A stretch of 64,000 bases of DNA. Source: a virus. Position 1 is the stretch's first letter. Each line of letters starts with the position of its first letter. The DNA is taken from positions 1 to 64,000 of the IMG/VR virus record IMGVR_UViG_3300036770_005754, one strand, 5' to 3'. A program made the position numbers and the translations under genes. Below, in pieces: positions 17,039 to 25,530 of the stretch. Under the pieces are notes generated by a model that was not told the origin of the DNA, did not search any database, and saw only the letters and a list, made by a program, of their open reading frames with translations.

Positions 17039-17376
17039 CTAGGTTGTATGTTTCTCTTTCTAATATCCACCCAAGTGCCATTTCTCATTTCCTTAATGGC
17101 GACTGATGCGGAATGAGCATCACATTCCATCCCGAATTTATTCTCGATATCCGCAAACTGACCCTCCATTATTTTCTGGCCAGATACCCATAATGAGCAC
17201 ACTCTTTCATCATCTTGTCTAATTTCAGCATCGAATCTGGCGGTCTTGATGGCTTTGGCCATCATTTTGCCAAACTGTGTGTCATTGGTAGCCAAGTTGT
17301 TAATAGCCTTTATGAATTGATCTCTATTAGCGGCGTTATCAAACGACAGTGTAACACTTTTCATATTATTCTCCAT
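17035..17376 (-). CDS. Hypothetical protein, 113 residues
   Basis: The start MENNMKSVTLSFDN may lie at the first or second Met. It is predicted soluble and mixed alpha/beta, with SVTLSFDNAANRDQF resembling the beginning of a small RNA- or peptide-binding fold, and ends basic (DIRKRNIQPR). No family is recognised. It is the first gene of the minus-strand run that continues with two methyltransferases and overlaps the first of them by 4 bases. It faces the PhoH gene across an 86-bp divergent region. Confidence 0.6.
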   Translation of the reverse strand: MENNMKSVTLSFDNAANRDQFIKAINNLATNDTQFGKMMAKAIKTARFDAEIRQDDERVCSLWVSGQKIMEGQFADIENKFGMECDAHSASVAIKEMRNGTWVDIRKRNIQPR

Positions 17377-17462
17377 TTGATTGTCAATCCCTGGAAATTA
17401 TATACATCGAACTAATTAGAAATGAACAAAGATATTTTAACACATCCACAAGAGGGCCTAAA

Positions 17463-18164
17463 ATGCCAAGAAGAAAACCAAAACGTCGTAATTCAAGCAA
17501 TCCGATCAAAAGACAGCCGAAGCCACAAAGGAGCCACGACAGACCACAAATAAAAATCAGGGGTATGACAAAAAACCAAGACGATTACATCAAAGGAATT
17601 AAAGATAATGATATAATATTCTGCACAGGTCCGGCCGGATCAGGAAAAAGTTATATTGCAGCCGGACTAGCAACAGAATACTTGCTAGGCGGGAAATGCG
17701 AACAAGTAATAATAAGTAGACCGTTAGTTTGCACAGGCAAAGAGATAGGATCATTACCGGGTGAATTAACCGACAAGATCAACCCATACTTAGGTCCTAT
17801 ACAAGATAGTCTCAAAAAATTATTAGGTCAATACTATGGCTTATATATCAATGACAAGAAAATTAGATATGAGCCACTTGAATTGATGAGAGGTTATACA
17901 TTCGATAACTCTATAATGATACTCGATGAAGCTCAAAATTGCACCGCTGAACAGATAAAAATGTTCATAACTAGAATAGGAAAAGAGTCGAAAGTAATCA
18001 TCAACGGAGACATAAAACAGACAGATATATCAAAAAGAAGCGGGCTAGAGTTCATAATCGAAAGGGCCAGTAAAGTTTTAGGTGTTTCAGTAGCAAGATT
18101 AACATATGACGACATTCTAAGGAATGACATAATATATAGATTCTTGAGAGCCGTTGAAGAGTAG
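17463..18164 (+). CDS. phoH: PhoH-like P-loop ATPase
   Basis: 233 residues, AGAGGG ribosome-binding site six bases before ATG. After a basic N-terminal tail (MPRRKPKRRN...), the PhoH domain is complete: CTGPAGSGKSYIAAGLA with Walker A at 56-63, ISRPLVCTGKEIGSLPG typical of the family, SIMILDEAQNCT with Walker B at about 150-158, and NGDIKQTD. PhoH-like proteins are frequent in phages; biochemical work on relatives indicates ATPase/RNA-helicase activity, but the role in infection is uncertain. It converges on the next minus-strand gene with 6 bp between stops. Confidence 0.9.
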   Translation: MPRRKPKRRNSSNPIKRQPKPQRSHDRPQIKIRGMTKNQDDYIKGIKDNDIIFCTGPAGSGKSYIAAGLATEYLLGGKCEQVIISRPLVCTGKEIGSLPGELTDKINPYLGPIQDSLKKLLGQYYGLYINDKKIRYEPLELMRGYTFDNSIMILDEAQNCTAEQIKMFITRIGKESKVIINGDIKQTDISKRSGLEFIIERASKVLGVSVARLTYDDILRNDIIYRFLRAVEE

Positions 18165-18170
18165 TGTATC

Positions 18171-19190
18171 TTAATCCCAAAAGCCCTCTGGAGTTTGGGT
18201 TTCATTAGATTCTGCGACTGAAACGAGCCATTGTATTAAATATCTCGCCAGCTGGTAATAATTTTGTATTGGTATATCGACAGTCTTTACGGACCTGAAT
18301 TTGTCTGTAAAAGTTATCCTATCCAACCCATGCTTTCTGGTTCTCACACCAATTATATAAGAATTAGTATTAGCCACCTTTATGGCGTTCGCGTCACGCC
18401 CTAATCTGTCTGCCAATTTGTGCTTAGAACCACCAGCATAAAACCAAGTCGAGTCCGGACCATAGCCGAATTCTCCAGAATCTTGTAATAACACGCCACT
18501 ACACTCGATCCGAATAGTGTCTCCTTCAACACTAACAATCGTATTTGGGTATTCAGACGCTGCACGACGAATAGCTGTTGACAGTAATTTCAACGGGCTT
18601 ATATCGCCGCGTTCCCCTCCGACCATACCGACCGCTTCTCTGACCTTACTCGAAGCAAATCTGGCCAGTTGTATTGGGCTAGCATTATCCCTATAATTTA
18701 GAGCGTGAGATAACCAATTACTTTGATCTAGATAGTCTATTATCTCCCCACCATGATGCAGCATATTCATTAGACGATCTACGGCAATTATTTTCTCACG
18801 ATGGGTTGTGGCATTAACAGCGTCTAATAATTCAGCGTATATGTGCTGCCAAACCCTGTCGACTGCTTTGTATGATCTTGTGTCTATGACATTTTTCAGG
18901 AATTCTGCTATGTCTTTCTTCGATACAGCAACTTCATCCTGACTCAGACCTTTGTAGTACCAACGGTCGCTCAACAATGCGCGTGTAGTAGACCCTAGGC
19001 GGCTGATACATATATTTGTCAATTGTTTTATCAAGTCATTTAAAATAAAATCGACATAGAATTTGGCGAAACGTTGTATATCTTGATCATCTCTATTAGT
19101 TGGTTCGGTGCTCGCATATAACAATAGATACATATCAAAGAAGTCTGAACGGCTAAAACCTTCTTCAATTAAGATATTAGATATTTTCAT
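18171..19190 (-). CDS. Hypothetical protein, 339 residues
   Basis: A soluble, mainly helical protein, starting MKISNILIEEGFSRSDF. The N-terminal 200 residues are rich in helices (IQRFAKFYVDFILND, VDRLMNMLHHGGEIIDYL). The last third looks more beta-rich (VSVEGDTIRIECSG, DRITFTDKFRSVKTVDI). No catalytic motif or membrane segment is seen. It stands alone on the minus strand among plus-strand early-type genes. The short 5' leader is shared with the divergent gene at 19233. Confidence 0.6.
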   Translation of the reverse strand: MKISNILIEEGFSRSDFFDMYLLLYASTEPTNRDDQDIQRFAKFYVDFILNDLIKQLTNICISRLGSTTRALLSDRWYYKGLSQDEVAVSKKDIAEFLKNVIDTRSYKAVDRVWQHIYAELLDAVNATTHREKIIAVDRLMNMLHHGGEIIDYLDQSNWLSHALNYRDNASPIQLARFASSKVREAVGMVGGERGDISPLKLLSTAIRRAASEYPNTIVSVEGDTIRIECSGVLLQDSGEFGYGPDSTWFYAGGSKHKLADRLGRDANAIKVANTNSYIIGVRTRKHGLDRITFTDKFRSVKTVDIPIQNYYQLARYLIQWLVSVAESNETQTPEGFWD

Positions 19191-19232
19191 ATTGACTCCA
19201 ATATGTTAATTTTGAACAATGAGGACATTAAA

Positions 19233-19529
19233 ATGCGTCTAATAGTGTTCGAAATGCCGACCAAACACGATGAAAGATGCAAATGGCTGGATGGCATACT
19301 GATGAGCGACGAGTTAAGCCAACTAGTAGTTGAACTTAATACAATATACCAAAACGAAATTACAGCAGTAACAGCTGAAGAATTATTAGGAGAAGAATTA
19401 AATCAATTTCTCAGCCACGGTTTTATAGCAATATCGAACATAAATATATCAACGATATTACAAAACCCAAAGATGTTACATGAATTGAAAACGCTTCGAC
19501 GAGCATCTCATAGCTTAAGTAGTAAATAG
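19233..19529 (+). CDS. Hypothetical protein, 98 residues
   Basis: The start MRLIVFEMPTKHDER is chosen because GAGG lies eight bases upstream; an ATG at 19203 would add ten residues without such a site. The protein is acidic and helical, with NTIYQNEITAVTAEELLGEE in the middle. No family recognised. It begins a plus-strand run of small genes leading to thymidylate kinase and dUTPase. Confidence 0.6.
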   Translation: MRLIVFEMPTKHDERCKWLDGILMSDELSQLVVELNTIYQNEITAVTAEELLGEELNQFLSHGFIAISNINISTILQNPKMLHELKTLRRASHSLSSK

Positions 19530-19548
19530 TATATCGAAAGGATTTAAA

Positions 19549-19947
19549 ATGAAACAACAGCACATATCGAAACAAAAATCACACACACAACCTATAGTTC
19601 AAGACCAGCGACGGCCAAAAAATGTGGAAACCATAGATCTGTCAAAAGCAAATTCACCGGTCAGGACAGTAAACTTCGTCGAAGTAGGCGACATGGTCGG
19701 TAAGCAGCTACAACTAATATTGCAAAGATTAAACGCAACACATGATACAGCCAAGGGTGGTATACACTACTTCTTACCGATTCGTCATGGAAAAGTAGGT
19801 TCAGACATAGTTTTTGAAGAAGAATTCGAAAAGATCGGCAATGAAATATTCGAAGTAATAGACGAAAATGGCCATAAACTAGAAAATTGCAGAATCAAAC
19901 TCAAAAATGGCGCTAAAGAAGTCACGATAATCAGACAAAAGATTTGA
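19549..19947 (+). CDS. Hypothetical protein, 132 residues
   Basis: AAAGGA precedes the ATG. The N-terminal 45 residues are Gln/Lys-rich and probably disordered. The rest contains VEVGDMVGKQLQLILQRL and a C-terminal beta-like segment (FEVIDENGHKLENC, KNGAKEVTII). No domain I can name. It lies in a tight run of plus-strand genes, 7 bp before the next one. Confidence 0.6.
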   Translation: MKQQHISKQKSHTQPIVQDQRRPKNVETIDLSKANSPVRTVNFVEVGDMVGKQLQLILQRLNATHDTAKGGIHYFLPIRHGKVGSDIVFEEEFEKIGNEIFEVIDENGHKLENCRIKLKNGAKEVTIIRQKI

Positions 19948-19954
19948 GGATAAA

Positions 19955-20257
19955 ATGGCACTAGAACCAAAGAAGATAAATGTTGAAAGAACTCTAGAAC
20001 TACTACAAACGCAGGGTAATAAAGATTCTTGTAATAGCTGGCGAACGCTGTGTAACAAATTATACTCGATATTACTATCTGGTAATGCTCTTGGCAGCAA
20101 TGACACAATGAGACTATGCCACTTGCTGAATAATATGAATTACGAAGAACGCAGAGAACACATATTATCGAATTGGGGTCCGCAATATGCAAGCAAGTGC
20201 GAAATACTACTGAAGCAATTGGAATCTTTAGAATCTAAAATGAACCGGGAGAAGTAA
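19955..20257 (+). CDS. Hypothetical protein, 100 residues
   Basis: Start preceded by GAGGATAAA. The protein is helical: INVERTLELLQTQ, WRTLCNKLYSILLSG and ILLKQLESLESKM. No metal or catalytic motif is visible. Its stop codon directly abuts the ATG of the next gene, so both are probably made together. Confidence 0.6.
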   Translation: MALEPKKINVERTLELLQTQGNKDSCNSWRTLCNKLYSILLSGNALGSNDTMRLCHLLNNMNYEERREHILSNWGPQYASKCEILLKQLESLESKMNREK

Positions 20258-20665
20258 ATGGGTGAAGTACACAAGGTGGGTGATAATATATCCGGTCAGC
20301 ATCCATCAGTATTTGAATTGGTATTAAATGACCATATAAGATACGTAGATCCAAAAGACTATGGGCTAGACCAACAATATTCTTTAGACCCATCCTCGTA
20401 TTTCATAACTAGTGGTGATGCAGTTGAAAAAGCCAAAATTCTCGAAAGAGATATCTGGTTGCTTGTAAACAAGCTGCGTAAAGAACTACAACAAGGTGAT
20501 GAAAATTTCAGTGCGTATACCGCTGAAATATTAATAACAGCGAAACAAGCAACGAATCTTCATCAAGCTTTGAAGGTAGCCAAAGGTACTAATTGTTTTT
20601 TAGAAACGGAATGGGAAAACCACCGTTTGCTTTGTATTCCTAAGAACCCACGAGCGAGAGAATGA
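20258..20665 (+). CDS. Hypothetical protein, 135 residues
   Basis: GGGAGAAG lies upstream of the ATG within the end of the preceding gene. The protein has an acidic N-terminal half (VFELVLNDHIRYVDPKDYG) and a helical middle (AKILERDIWLLVNKLRKEL). It overlaps the thymidylate kinase start by 4 bases, suggesting coupled expression. Function unknown. Confidence 0.6.
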   Translation: MGEVHKVGDNISGQHPSVFELVLNDHIRYVDPKDYGLDQQYSLDPSSYFITSGDAVEKAKILERDIWLLVNKLRKELQQGDENFSAYTAEILITAKQATNLHQALKVAKGTNCFLETEWENHRLLCIPKNPRARE

Positions 20666-21363
20666 CACGACAATACGACGGAAAATACATTGTATTCGAA
20701 GGCGGAGATTATGCCGGTAAATCAACAACACTATCAATGGTTGCTTTGAAACTCCAAGAGATTTGTGATAGGAAAGTCCATATTACACGACATCCTGGAA
20801 GCACTGAGCTTGGTGGTGGATTGCGTGAGCTGATTAAAAATAAGAATCTTGTCGTGGACCCAATAGCAAGACAATGTGTATACGCAGCTGACGCCATAAA
20901 TTTTGTCAACACAATGCTGATACCGGCCCTGGAGAACGGCGATATAGTCTTAGCAGATAGAAGTTCATTTATTAGCGGATTGATATACTCCAGCGCCGAC
21001 GAGATAAGTAAAGAAACTTATAATAAAATCTGGACAATCGTGAACCCTCCGAAGATAGATAGATTATATATTTTACAATGTGATGATAGTACATTACTAA
21101 ATAGAATGGCATTAAGATCCAATGAAGATCATTATGATAATAAGCCGTTTGAATTCATGAAAGCCGTACACGACCAATACTCCAATTTAGTCATGCAATG
21201 TAGAAAACATGTCGAAAACGCTGGTGGCTGCTTTGACAAGATCGAGAGGATATTTTCTTTAGTCGATGTAAATGATGTCATCGGTGTCGATAGTTCCCGA
21301 AACATGGGCTCGATAGTGGAATCGATAATTGGAGATATTCGATTAATGATTCACCCTTCTTAG
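20662..21363 (+). CDS. tmk: Thymidylate kinase-like protein 1
   Basis: 233 residues. It would phosphorylate dTMP to dTDP with ATP. FEGGDYAGKSTT at 12-23 is the P-loop in the thymidylate-kinase context (usual FEGxDGxGKTT, here Y-A-G-K-S), ITRHPGSTELG at about 41-51 stands for the TREPGGT substrate motif with H for E, and VLADRSSFISG at about 94-104 contains the D-R-S/Y segment. The LID region (ALRSNED) keeps an Arg. The substitution in the substrate loop leaves specificity open, and another deoxynucleotide monophosphate is possible. A second, differently patterned kinase is encoded at 45325-46047. Confidence 0.75.
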   Translation: MTRQYDGKYIVFEGGDYAGKSTTLSMVALKLQEICDRKVHITRHPGSTELGGGLRELIKNKNLVVDPIARQCVYAADAINFVNTMLIPALENGDIVLADRSSFISGLIYSSADEISKETYNKIWTIVNPPKIDRLYILQCDDSTLLNRMALRSNEDHYDNKPFEFMKAVHDQYSNLVMQCRKHVENAGGCFDKIERIFSLVDVNDVIGVDSSRNMGSIVESIIGDIRLMIHPS

Positions 21364-21375
21364 TCGTAAACAACG

Positions 21376-21642
21376 TTATCGACAGCCCACAAAAAATATC
21401 GATTTAATTTTTAATAGAATCAGATGTATTAAAGAACAAGACTCTTTCTTGCGATCCTTTGGCGTGCCTTTGAGTTTCATTAATCTCTTCTCTAGCATAG
21501 ACTCTCTATCGCTAAGCCTCCTGCCCTCGACAATTTGCAATCCTCGCTGTCTGAGGTTCAGCGCCAATGACATGAAATCATCGGCCTCCTCATTACCAGT
21601 ATGAATTTTAAACTTTTCGTCGTAAGCTTTGTAAGACCACAT
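21376..21642 (-). CDS. Small hypothetical protein divergent from dUTPase
   Basis: 88 residues from ATG at 21642 (MWSYKAYDEKFKIHTG), with a weak GGAAG upstream; the frame is open to 21696. It has a helical acidic/basic middle (EEADDFMSLALNLRQRG, then GRRLSDRESMLEKRLMKL) and a hydrophobic C terminus (LIHLILLKIKSIFF) that could be a membrane anchor. Its start faces the dUTPase start with only 12 bases between them, so the 5' regions overlap. Real gene more likely than not; function unknown. Confidence 0.45.
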   Translation of the reverse strand: MWSYKAYDEKFKIHTGNEEADDFMSLALNLRQRGLQIVEGRRLSDRESMLEKRLMKLKGTPKDRKKESCSLIHLILLKIKSIFFVGCR

Positions 21643-21654
21643 GGAGAACTTCCA

Positions 21655-22128
21655 ATGATTTCTGAAACAAGTGACAATCCGTTTATTTACGAACACGTAG
21701 GTATCAGGTTAGAATTCAAAAGAATTTCTGAGAAAGGCAAGATACCATTCAGAAAAAGGCCGACAGATGCCGGGTATGACCTCTATTCTATTGAAACAGT
21801 AGACCTCCGACCAAACTCTGCTACGTTAATCAGGACAGGTATCGCAATAGCGTGCCCGCCAGGGTACTACTATACGATCGAGGGAAGATCTAGTTTATGG
21901 ACTAAAGGAGTGTTTCCTAATCGAGGTATAATAGACTCCACGTTTACGGATGAGGTAATCGTATCGATGGTCAATGTGTCAGATAAAATATTCACAGTAC
22001 AAGATGGAGATAGAATCGCTCAAATTATACTTAGTAAACAATATGACGCAAACTTCGTGTTGGTCGAAAAATTCTCTGACGCCTATAACCAGCGTGGTAC
22101 AGCAGGATTCGGTAGTAGCGGTAGATGA
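21655..22128 (+). CDS. dut: dUTP diphosphatase (trimeric type)
   Basis: 157 residues from the ATG with GGAG eight bases upstream; an in-frame ATG at 21601 has no such site. It hydrolyses dUTP to dUMP and pyrophosphate, keeping uracil out of phage DNA and supplying dUMP. All five motifs are present in order: RPTDAGYDLYS (1), EGRSSLW (2), GIIDSTFTDEV (3), GDRIAQII (4) and RGTAGFGSSG (5). In motif 3 the catalytic Asp is kept but the usual Tyr that selects deoxyribose is Phe and G-E is D-E, so kinetics may differ. It follows thymidylate kinase 1, giving a compact dTTP supply module. Confidence 0.9.
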   Translation: MISETSDNPFIYEHVGIRLEFKRISEKGKIPFRKRPTDAGYDLYSIETVDLRPNSATLIRTGIAIACPPGYYYTIEGRSSLWTKGVFPNRGIIDSTFTDEVIVSMVNVSDKIFTVQDGDRIAQIILSKQYDANFVLVEKFSDAYNQRGTAGFGSSGR

Positions 22129-22181
22129 TTAGTGTGACCAAGGACTGGTGATTACTGCTAAATACCGATGAAAGGAAACAG

Positions 22182-22475
22182 ATGTATTACGTCGTAACTT
22201 TTGCGAAAGTAATGATAGGCAAAAGCGGCATAGAAATACATGGTACATATTTCGGCGGCGTCTCTGAGGAAGAAGATGAGGCTAGCAAAATAGCTCACGA
22301 ATGCGTTGGACGTGTAAAAAACGGCACTACTTTAGTGAAAATCATACACACAGATGACAAGATCATATTCAATGCTATGAGCGATGCGATCAAAAAATTT
22401 GAAATAATAGTTTCACAAATGCAAGAGGCTGACAAAATAATCAATAGGACCCAAAGTAAAAATGATATGGTATAG
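22182..22475 (+). CDS. Hypothetical protein, 97 residues
   Basis: AAAGGA lies six bases before ATG. The protein starts with a beta-like segment (YYVVTFAKVMIGKSGIEI) and ends in a helix (AMSDAIKKFEIIVSQMQEADKI). No family recognised. Overlaps the next gene by 14 bases. Confidence 0.6.
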   Translation: MYYVVTFAKVMIGKSGIEIHGTYFGGVSEEEDEASKIAHECVGRVKNGTTLVKIIHTDDKIIFNAMSDAIKKFEIIVSQMQEADKIINRTQSKNDMV

Positions 22476-22806
22476 CCAACAGTTACGATGTAAAGGGCAA
22501 CCAACAAATGTTGAAATAACTTTAAAAGGAGAATACTTCAGAAACGGAAACAAAAATACAGTAATAATTAAAGCTGAATCCAGATTAGTTGATGAAAGTC
22601 GTCCTGAACAAGACGACATAAACTACGTGACAGAATTATATAATAACGGATCAGTCTCCATGAGGGTGGAAATACCGACACCGGAAGACGTTTTACAGAA
22701 ACATTCTAACAGAATAACGAAGATTAGAGCTAATTTAGAAAACAAGGAGTATGATCTAATATTTCCAACAAGGAAATACCGTCAGGCAAATATCAAAACG
22801 AATTGA
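22462..22806 (+). CDS. Hypothetical protein, 114 residues
   Basis: Begins MIWYSQQLRCKGQPTN inside the end of the preceding gene. Beta-rich in the first half (VEITLKGEYFRNG, NTVIIKAESRL) and basic at the C terminus (FPTRKYRQANIKTN). No domain seen. The last gene before the paralogous repeat family; a 70-bp non-coding spacer follows. Confidence 0.55.
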   Translation: MIWYSQQLRCKGQPTNVEITLKGEYFRNGNKNTVIIKAESRLVDESRPEQDDINYVTELYNNGSVSMRVEIPTPEDVLQKHSNRITKIRANLENKEYDLIFPTRKYRQANIKTN

Positions 22807-22876
22807 ACATTACCTGAATTACAGACAAATATACTAGATGGTGATGTGCTAATTAGCACAAGGAATACTTTAACAT

Positions 22877-24343
22877 ATGGAACTCTACCAAACACTAACT
22901 AGAACCATCACCGAAGAAATCGACTATACTAATACACCCCCAGAAATAGTGGATAGGTTGAGACCACTCAAATCACACGAACAAGAATGGGGAATCAGAG
23001 AATACCACAACGGAGAAAACATCGACAATATCCTAGACTCAATAGAAATCTACAACAACAACATAAGAGATAACAGATACAACAGCATACTAGTCAGACA
23101 CAACCGTAACTACAAGAACATATTCAACTACACCTCCAGAATCATCCACAGCGCCCTCACAGAATTTGAAGAACTGAGGGCCCCAAAACCCAGCAACCGC
23201 AAACTCCAAGAATCCCACAGAAACTGGAGCATTGAAGAACCGCCATACTCGGAAATACTAGTTGATAACAACAGATTAAGAATAGTAAAAGTACAAAGGG
23301 CCGATGATACTGGGAAAGCGGCTAAAATAGCCAGCGATATGAGTCACAAATCAGAATGGTGTACGGTTAATGTTGGAAAAGCTGATGACTACCTTAGTAG
23401 GGGTAACCTGTACTTCATTCTACTTGATGGTGAGAAGTATTTATATCATGCCGAAGCCCAACAGTTAATGGATTTTGGGAATAGGCCTTTTAGGATTTCT
23501 GAGGAGGTTTATTATTTACTGTCAGATTATATTCCTGATATTGGTTTATTCATGGAGGATGAGCATAGCGAGATTTATAAGAATGCCGCTATAAAGTATC
23601 CTCTGGTTGCTTGTATGTATGCTCGTGACGTTCTAAGAGGCAGGTGGCCAGAAGCAGAATCAATTATAATGAAGGACCCTTTGGTTGCTTACAATTATGC
23701 TGTTGATACCATTAAAAGTAGATGGTTTGAGGCAGAACCGGCTATAATGAAGTATCCTAAGGCTGCTTGCGTGTATGCTTATAGCGTTCTAAGAGGCAGG
23801 TGGATAGAAGCAGAGCCGATTATAATCCAAGACCCTTGGTCCGCTGCCCATTATACTCATCACGTTCTCAAACGTAGGTGGCCTGGAGCAGAACCGATAA
23901 TAATGAAAGATCCGGATTCTGCTTGTGATTATGCTATTTATGTTCTTAAACGTAGATGGCCAGAAGCAGAACCAAACATAATGAAGAACGCTGGGGCCGC
24001 TACCAATTATGCTATTAATATTCTTGAACGCAGGTGGCTGGAAGTAGAACCAATTATAATGAAGGACCCTTGGTCCGCAAACCACTACGCTAGATATGTT
24101 CTAGAACGAAGGTGGCCTGAGGCAGAACCAATTATAATGAATGATCATTGGGCTGCCTTCTATTATGCTCGGGATGTCCTTAAACGTGAATGGCCAGAAG
24201 CAGAACCAAACATAATGAAAAACCCTGGAGGGGCCCATAGTTATGCTAAATATATTCTTAAACGCAGGTGGCCAGAAGCAGAACCAAACATAATGAAAGA
24301 CCCTAACGCCGCGAAGCATTACAAAGAAGACTTCGATATATGA
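22877..24343 (+). CDS. WCT-domain/RWPEAEP-repeat protein A
   Basis: 488 residues, the largest of four paralogs in the window. Residues 1-240 form a shared N-terminal domain (HEQEWGIREYHNGEN, NPKNI-type NYKNIFNYTSRIIHSAL, then KSEWCTVNVGKADDYLS and LYFILLDGEKYL). The W-C-T followed by a Y-L and an LYFI-L strand resembles a domain I know from large phage genomes, without known function. From residue 242 it has nine 26-residue repeats of the form P-x-x-A-x-x-YA-x-x-VL-x-RRWPEAEP-x-IMKD and a tenth partial, probably a helical solenoid. The first 450 bases are A/C-rich and the rest G/T-rich, a sharp internal change. It overlaps the next paralog by ATGA. Confidence 0.75.
   Translation: MELYQTLTRTITEEIDYTNTPPEIVDRLRPLKSHEQEWGIREYHNGENIDNILDSIEIYNNNIRDNRYNSILVRHNRNYKNIFNYTSRIIHSALTEFEELRAPKPSNRKLQESHRNWSIEEPPYSEILVDNNRLRIVKVQRADDTGKAAKIASDMSHKSEWCTVNVGKADDYLSRGNLYFILLDGEKYLYHAEAQQLMDFGNRPFRISEEVYYLLSDYIPDIGLFMEDEHSEIYKNAAIKYPLVACMYARDVLRGRWPEAESIIMKDPLVAYNYAVDTIKSRWFEAEPAIMKYPKAACVYAYSVLRGRWIEAEPIIIQDPWSAAHYTHHVLKRRWPGAEPIIMKDPDSACDYAIYVLKRRWPEAEPNIMKNAGAATNYAINILERRWLEVEPIIMKDPWSANHYARYVLERRWPEAEPIIMNDHWAAFYYARDVLKREWPEAEPNIMKNPGGAHSYAKYILKRRWPEAEPNIMKDPNAAKHYKEDFDI
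23600..24301 (+). repeat. Nine tandem 78-bp coding repeats (26 residues each)
   Basis: Nine in-frame units of 78 bp inside paralog A, followed by a 13-residue partial unit. The most constant core is RWPEAEP-x-IMK. Units have diverged in DNA sequence, so this array is not very recent as a whole, but neighbouring units are close enough for slippage or unequal recombination. Confidence 0.85.
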
Positions 24344-25482
24344 AACTGTGCCAAATACTAACCAGAACCCTCACCGAAGAAATAGACTACACCAACATAC
24401 CCCCAGAAATAGCAGACAGACTAAAACCACTCAAACCACACGAACAAGAATGGGGAATCAGAGAATACCACAACGGAGAAACCATAAACAACATCCTAGA
24501 TTCCATAGAAATCTACAACAATAACATAAAAGACAACAGATACAGCAGCATACTAGCCAGACACAACCCCAACTACAAGAACATATTCAACTACACCTCC
24601 AGGATAATCCACAGCGCCCTCACAGAATTTGAAGAACTAAGGGCACCAAAACCCAGCAACCGCAAACTCCAAGAATCCCGCAAGAACTGGAGTATTGAAG
24701 AACCACCATACTCAGAAATCCTAGTCAACAATAATAGGTTAAGAGTAATAAAAGTCAAGAGAGTCGATGATACTGGGAAAGCTGCTAAAATAGCTAATGA
24801 CATGAGCCACAAGTCAGAATGGTGCACAGTCAATGTCGAAAAAGCAGATCATTACCTTGGCAGGGATGATTTGTACTTCATTCTGCTTGATGGTGAGAAG
24901 TACTTGTGCCATATCAAGTCTAAACAACTGATGGATTTTTGGAATAGGCCTTTTAGGATTTCCGAGGAGCTTTACCATTTACTATCAGATTATGTCCCTG
25001 ATATTGGTTTATTCATCAAGGACAAACATAGTGAGATTTACAAGAATATTGTTATAAAGCACCCTAAGGCTGCTTACGATTATGCTTCACGTGTTCTTGG
25101 ACGTAGATGGCCCGAGGCAGAACCAACCATAATCAAGGACCCTTTTATCGCTTATAGTTATGCTCGATATGTTCTAGATCGTCGATGGCCAGAAGCAGAA
25201 CCAATCATAATGAGGGACGCTAAGGCCGCTGCCTATTATGCTCATCATGTTCTAGATCGTCGCTCCGTTGCCAGGTCGAGAATCCGCAGCCGGTGGCTCG
25301 AGGCAGAACCAATCATAATGAATGACCCTTGGGCTGCCGCCTATTATGCTATTTATGTTCTAGAACGTAGGTGGCCAGAAGTAGAACCGATGATAATGAA
25401 AGACCATAATGCTGCGAAACAGTACAAGGAGTTCTTCGGCATGCCTGGATGCTGTGAGTCATGCGAACAGTGGCTTTACTAA
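24340..25482 (+). CDS. WCT-domain/RWPEAEP-repeat protein B
   Basis: 380 residues, a paralog of A with very high similarity in the N-terminal 240 residues (IDYTNIPPEIADRLKPL, KSEWCTVNVEKADHYL, LYFILLDGEKYL). It has only four 26-residue repeats (from 25063) plus a C-terminal tail with several Cys (GCCESCEQ). The third repeat carries a 10-residue GC-rich insert (25264-25293, SVARSRIRSR), absent from all other units. It starts in the stop of gene A (ATGA), so A and B are translated together. Function unknown. Confidence 0.7.
   Translation: MKLCQILTRTLTEEIDYTNIPPEIADRLKPLKPHEQEWGIREYHNGETINNILDSIEIYNNNIKDNRYSSILARHNPNYKNIFNYTSRIIHSALTEFEELRAPKPSNRKLQESRKNWSIEEPPYSEILVNNNRLRVIKVKRVDDTGKAAKIANDMSHKSEWCTVNVEKADHYLGRDDLYFILLDGEKYLCHIKSKQLMDFWNRPFRISEELYHLLSDYVPDIGLFIKDKHSEIYKNIVIKHPKAAYDYASRVLGRRWPEAEPTIIKDPFIAYSYARYVLDRRWPEAEPIIMRDAKAAAYYAHHVLDRRSVARSRIRSRWLEAEPIIMNDPWAAAYYAIYVLERRWPEVEPMIMKDHNAAKQYKEFFGMPGCCESCEQWLY
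25063..25404 (+). repeat. Four 78-bp coding repeats, one with a 30-bp insertion
   Basis: Units at 25063, 25141, 25219 (108 bp because of the insertion at 25264-25293) and 25327. The insertion is in frame and contains more G and C than its surroundings, unlike any repeat unit. Confidence 0.8.
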
Positions 25483-25530
25483 CGTATAAGACGATAGTGC
25501 AAATCAACAAAAGAAGCGATTCTGTCGACA

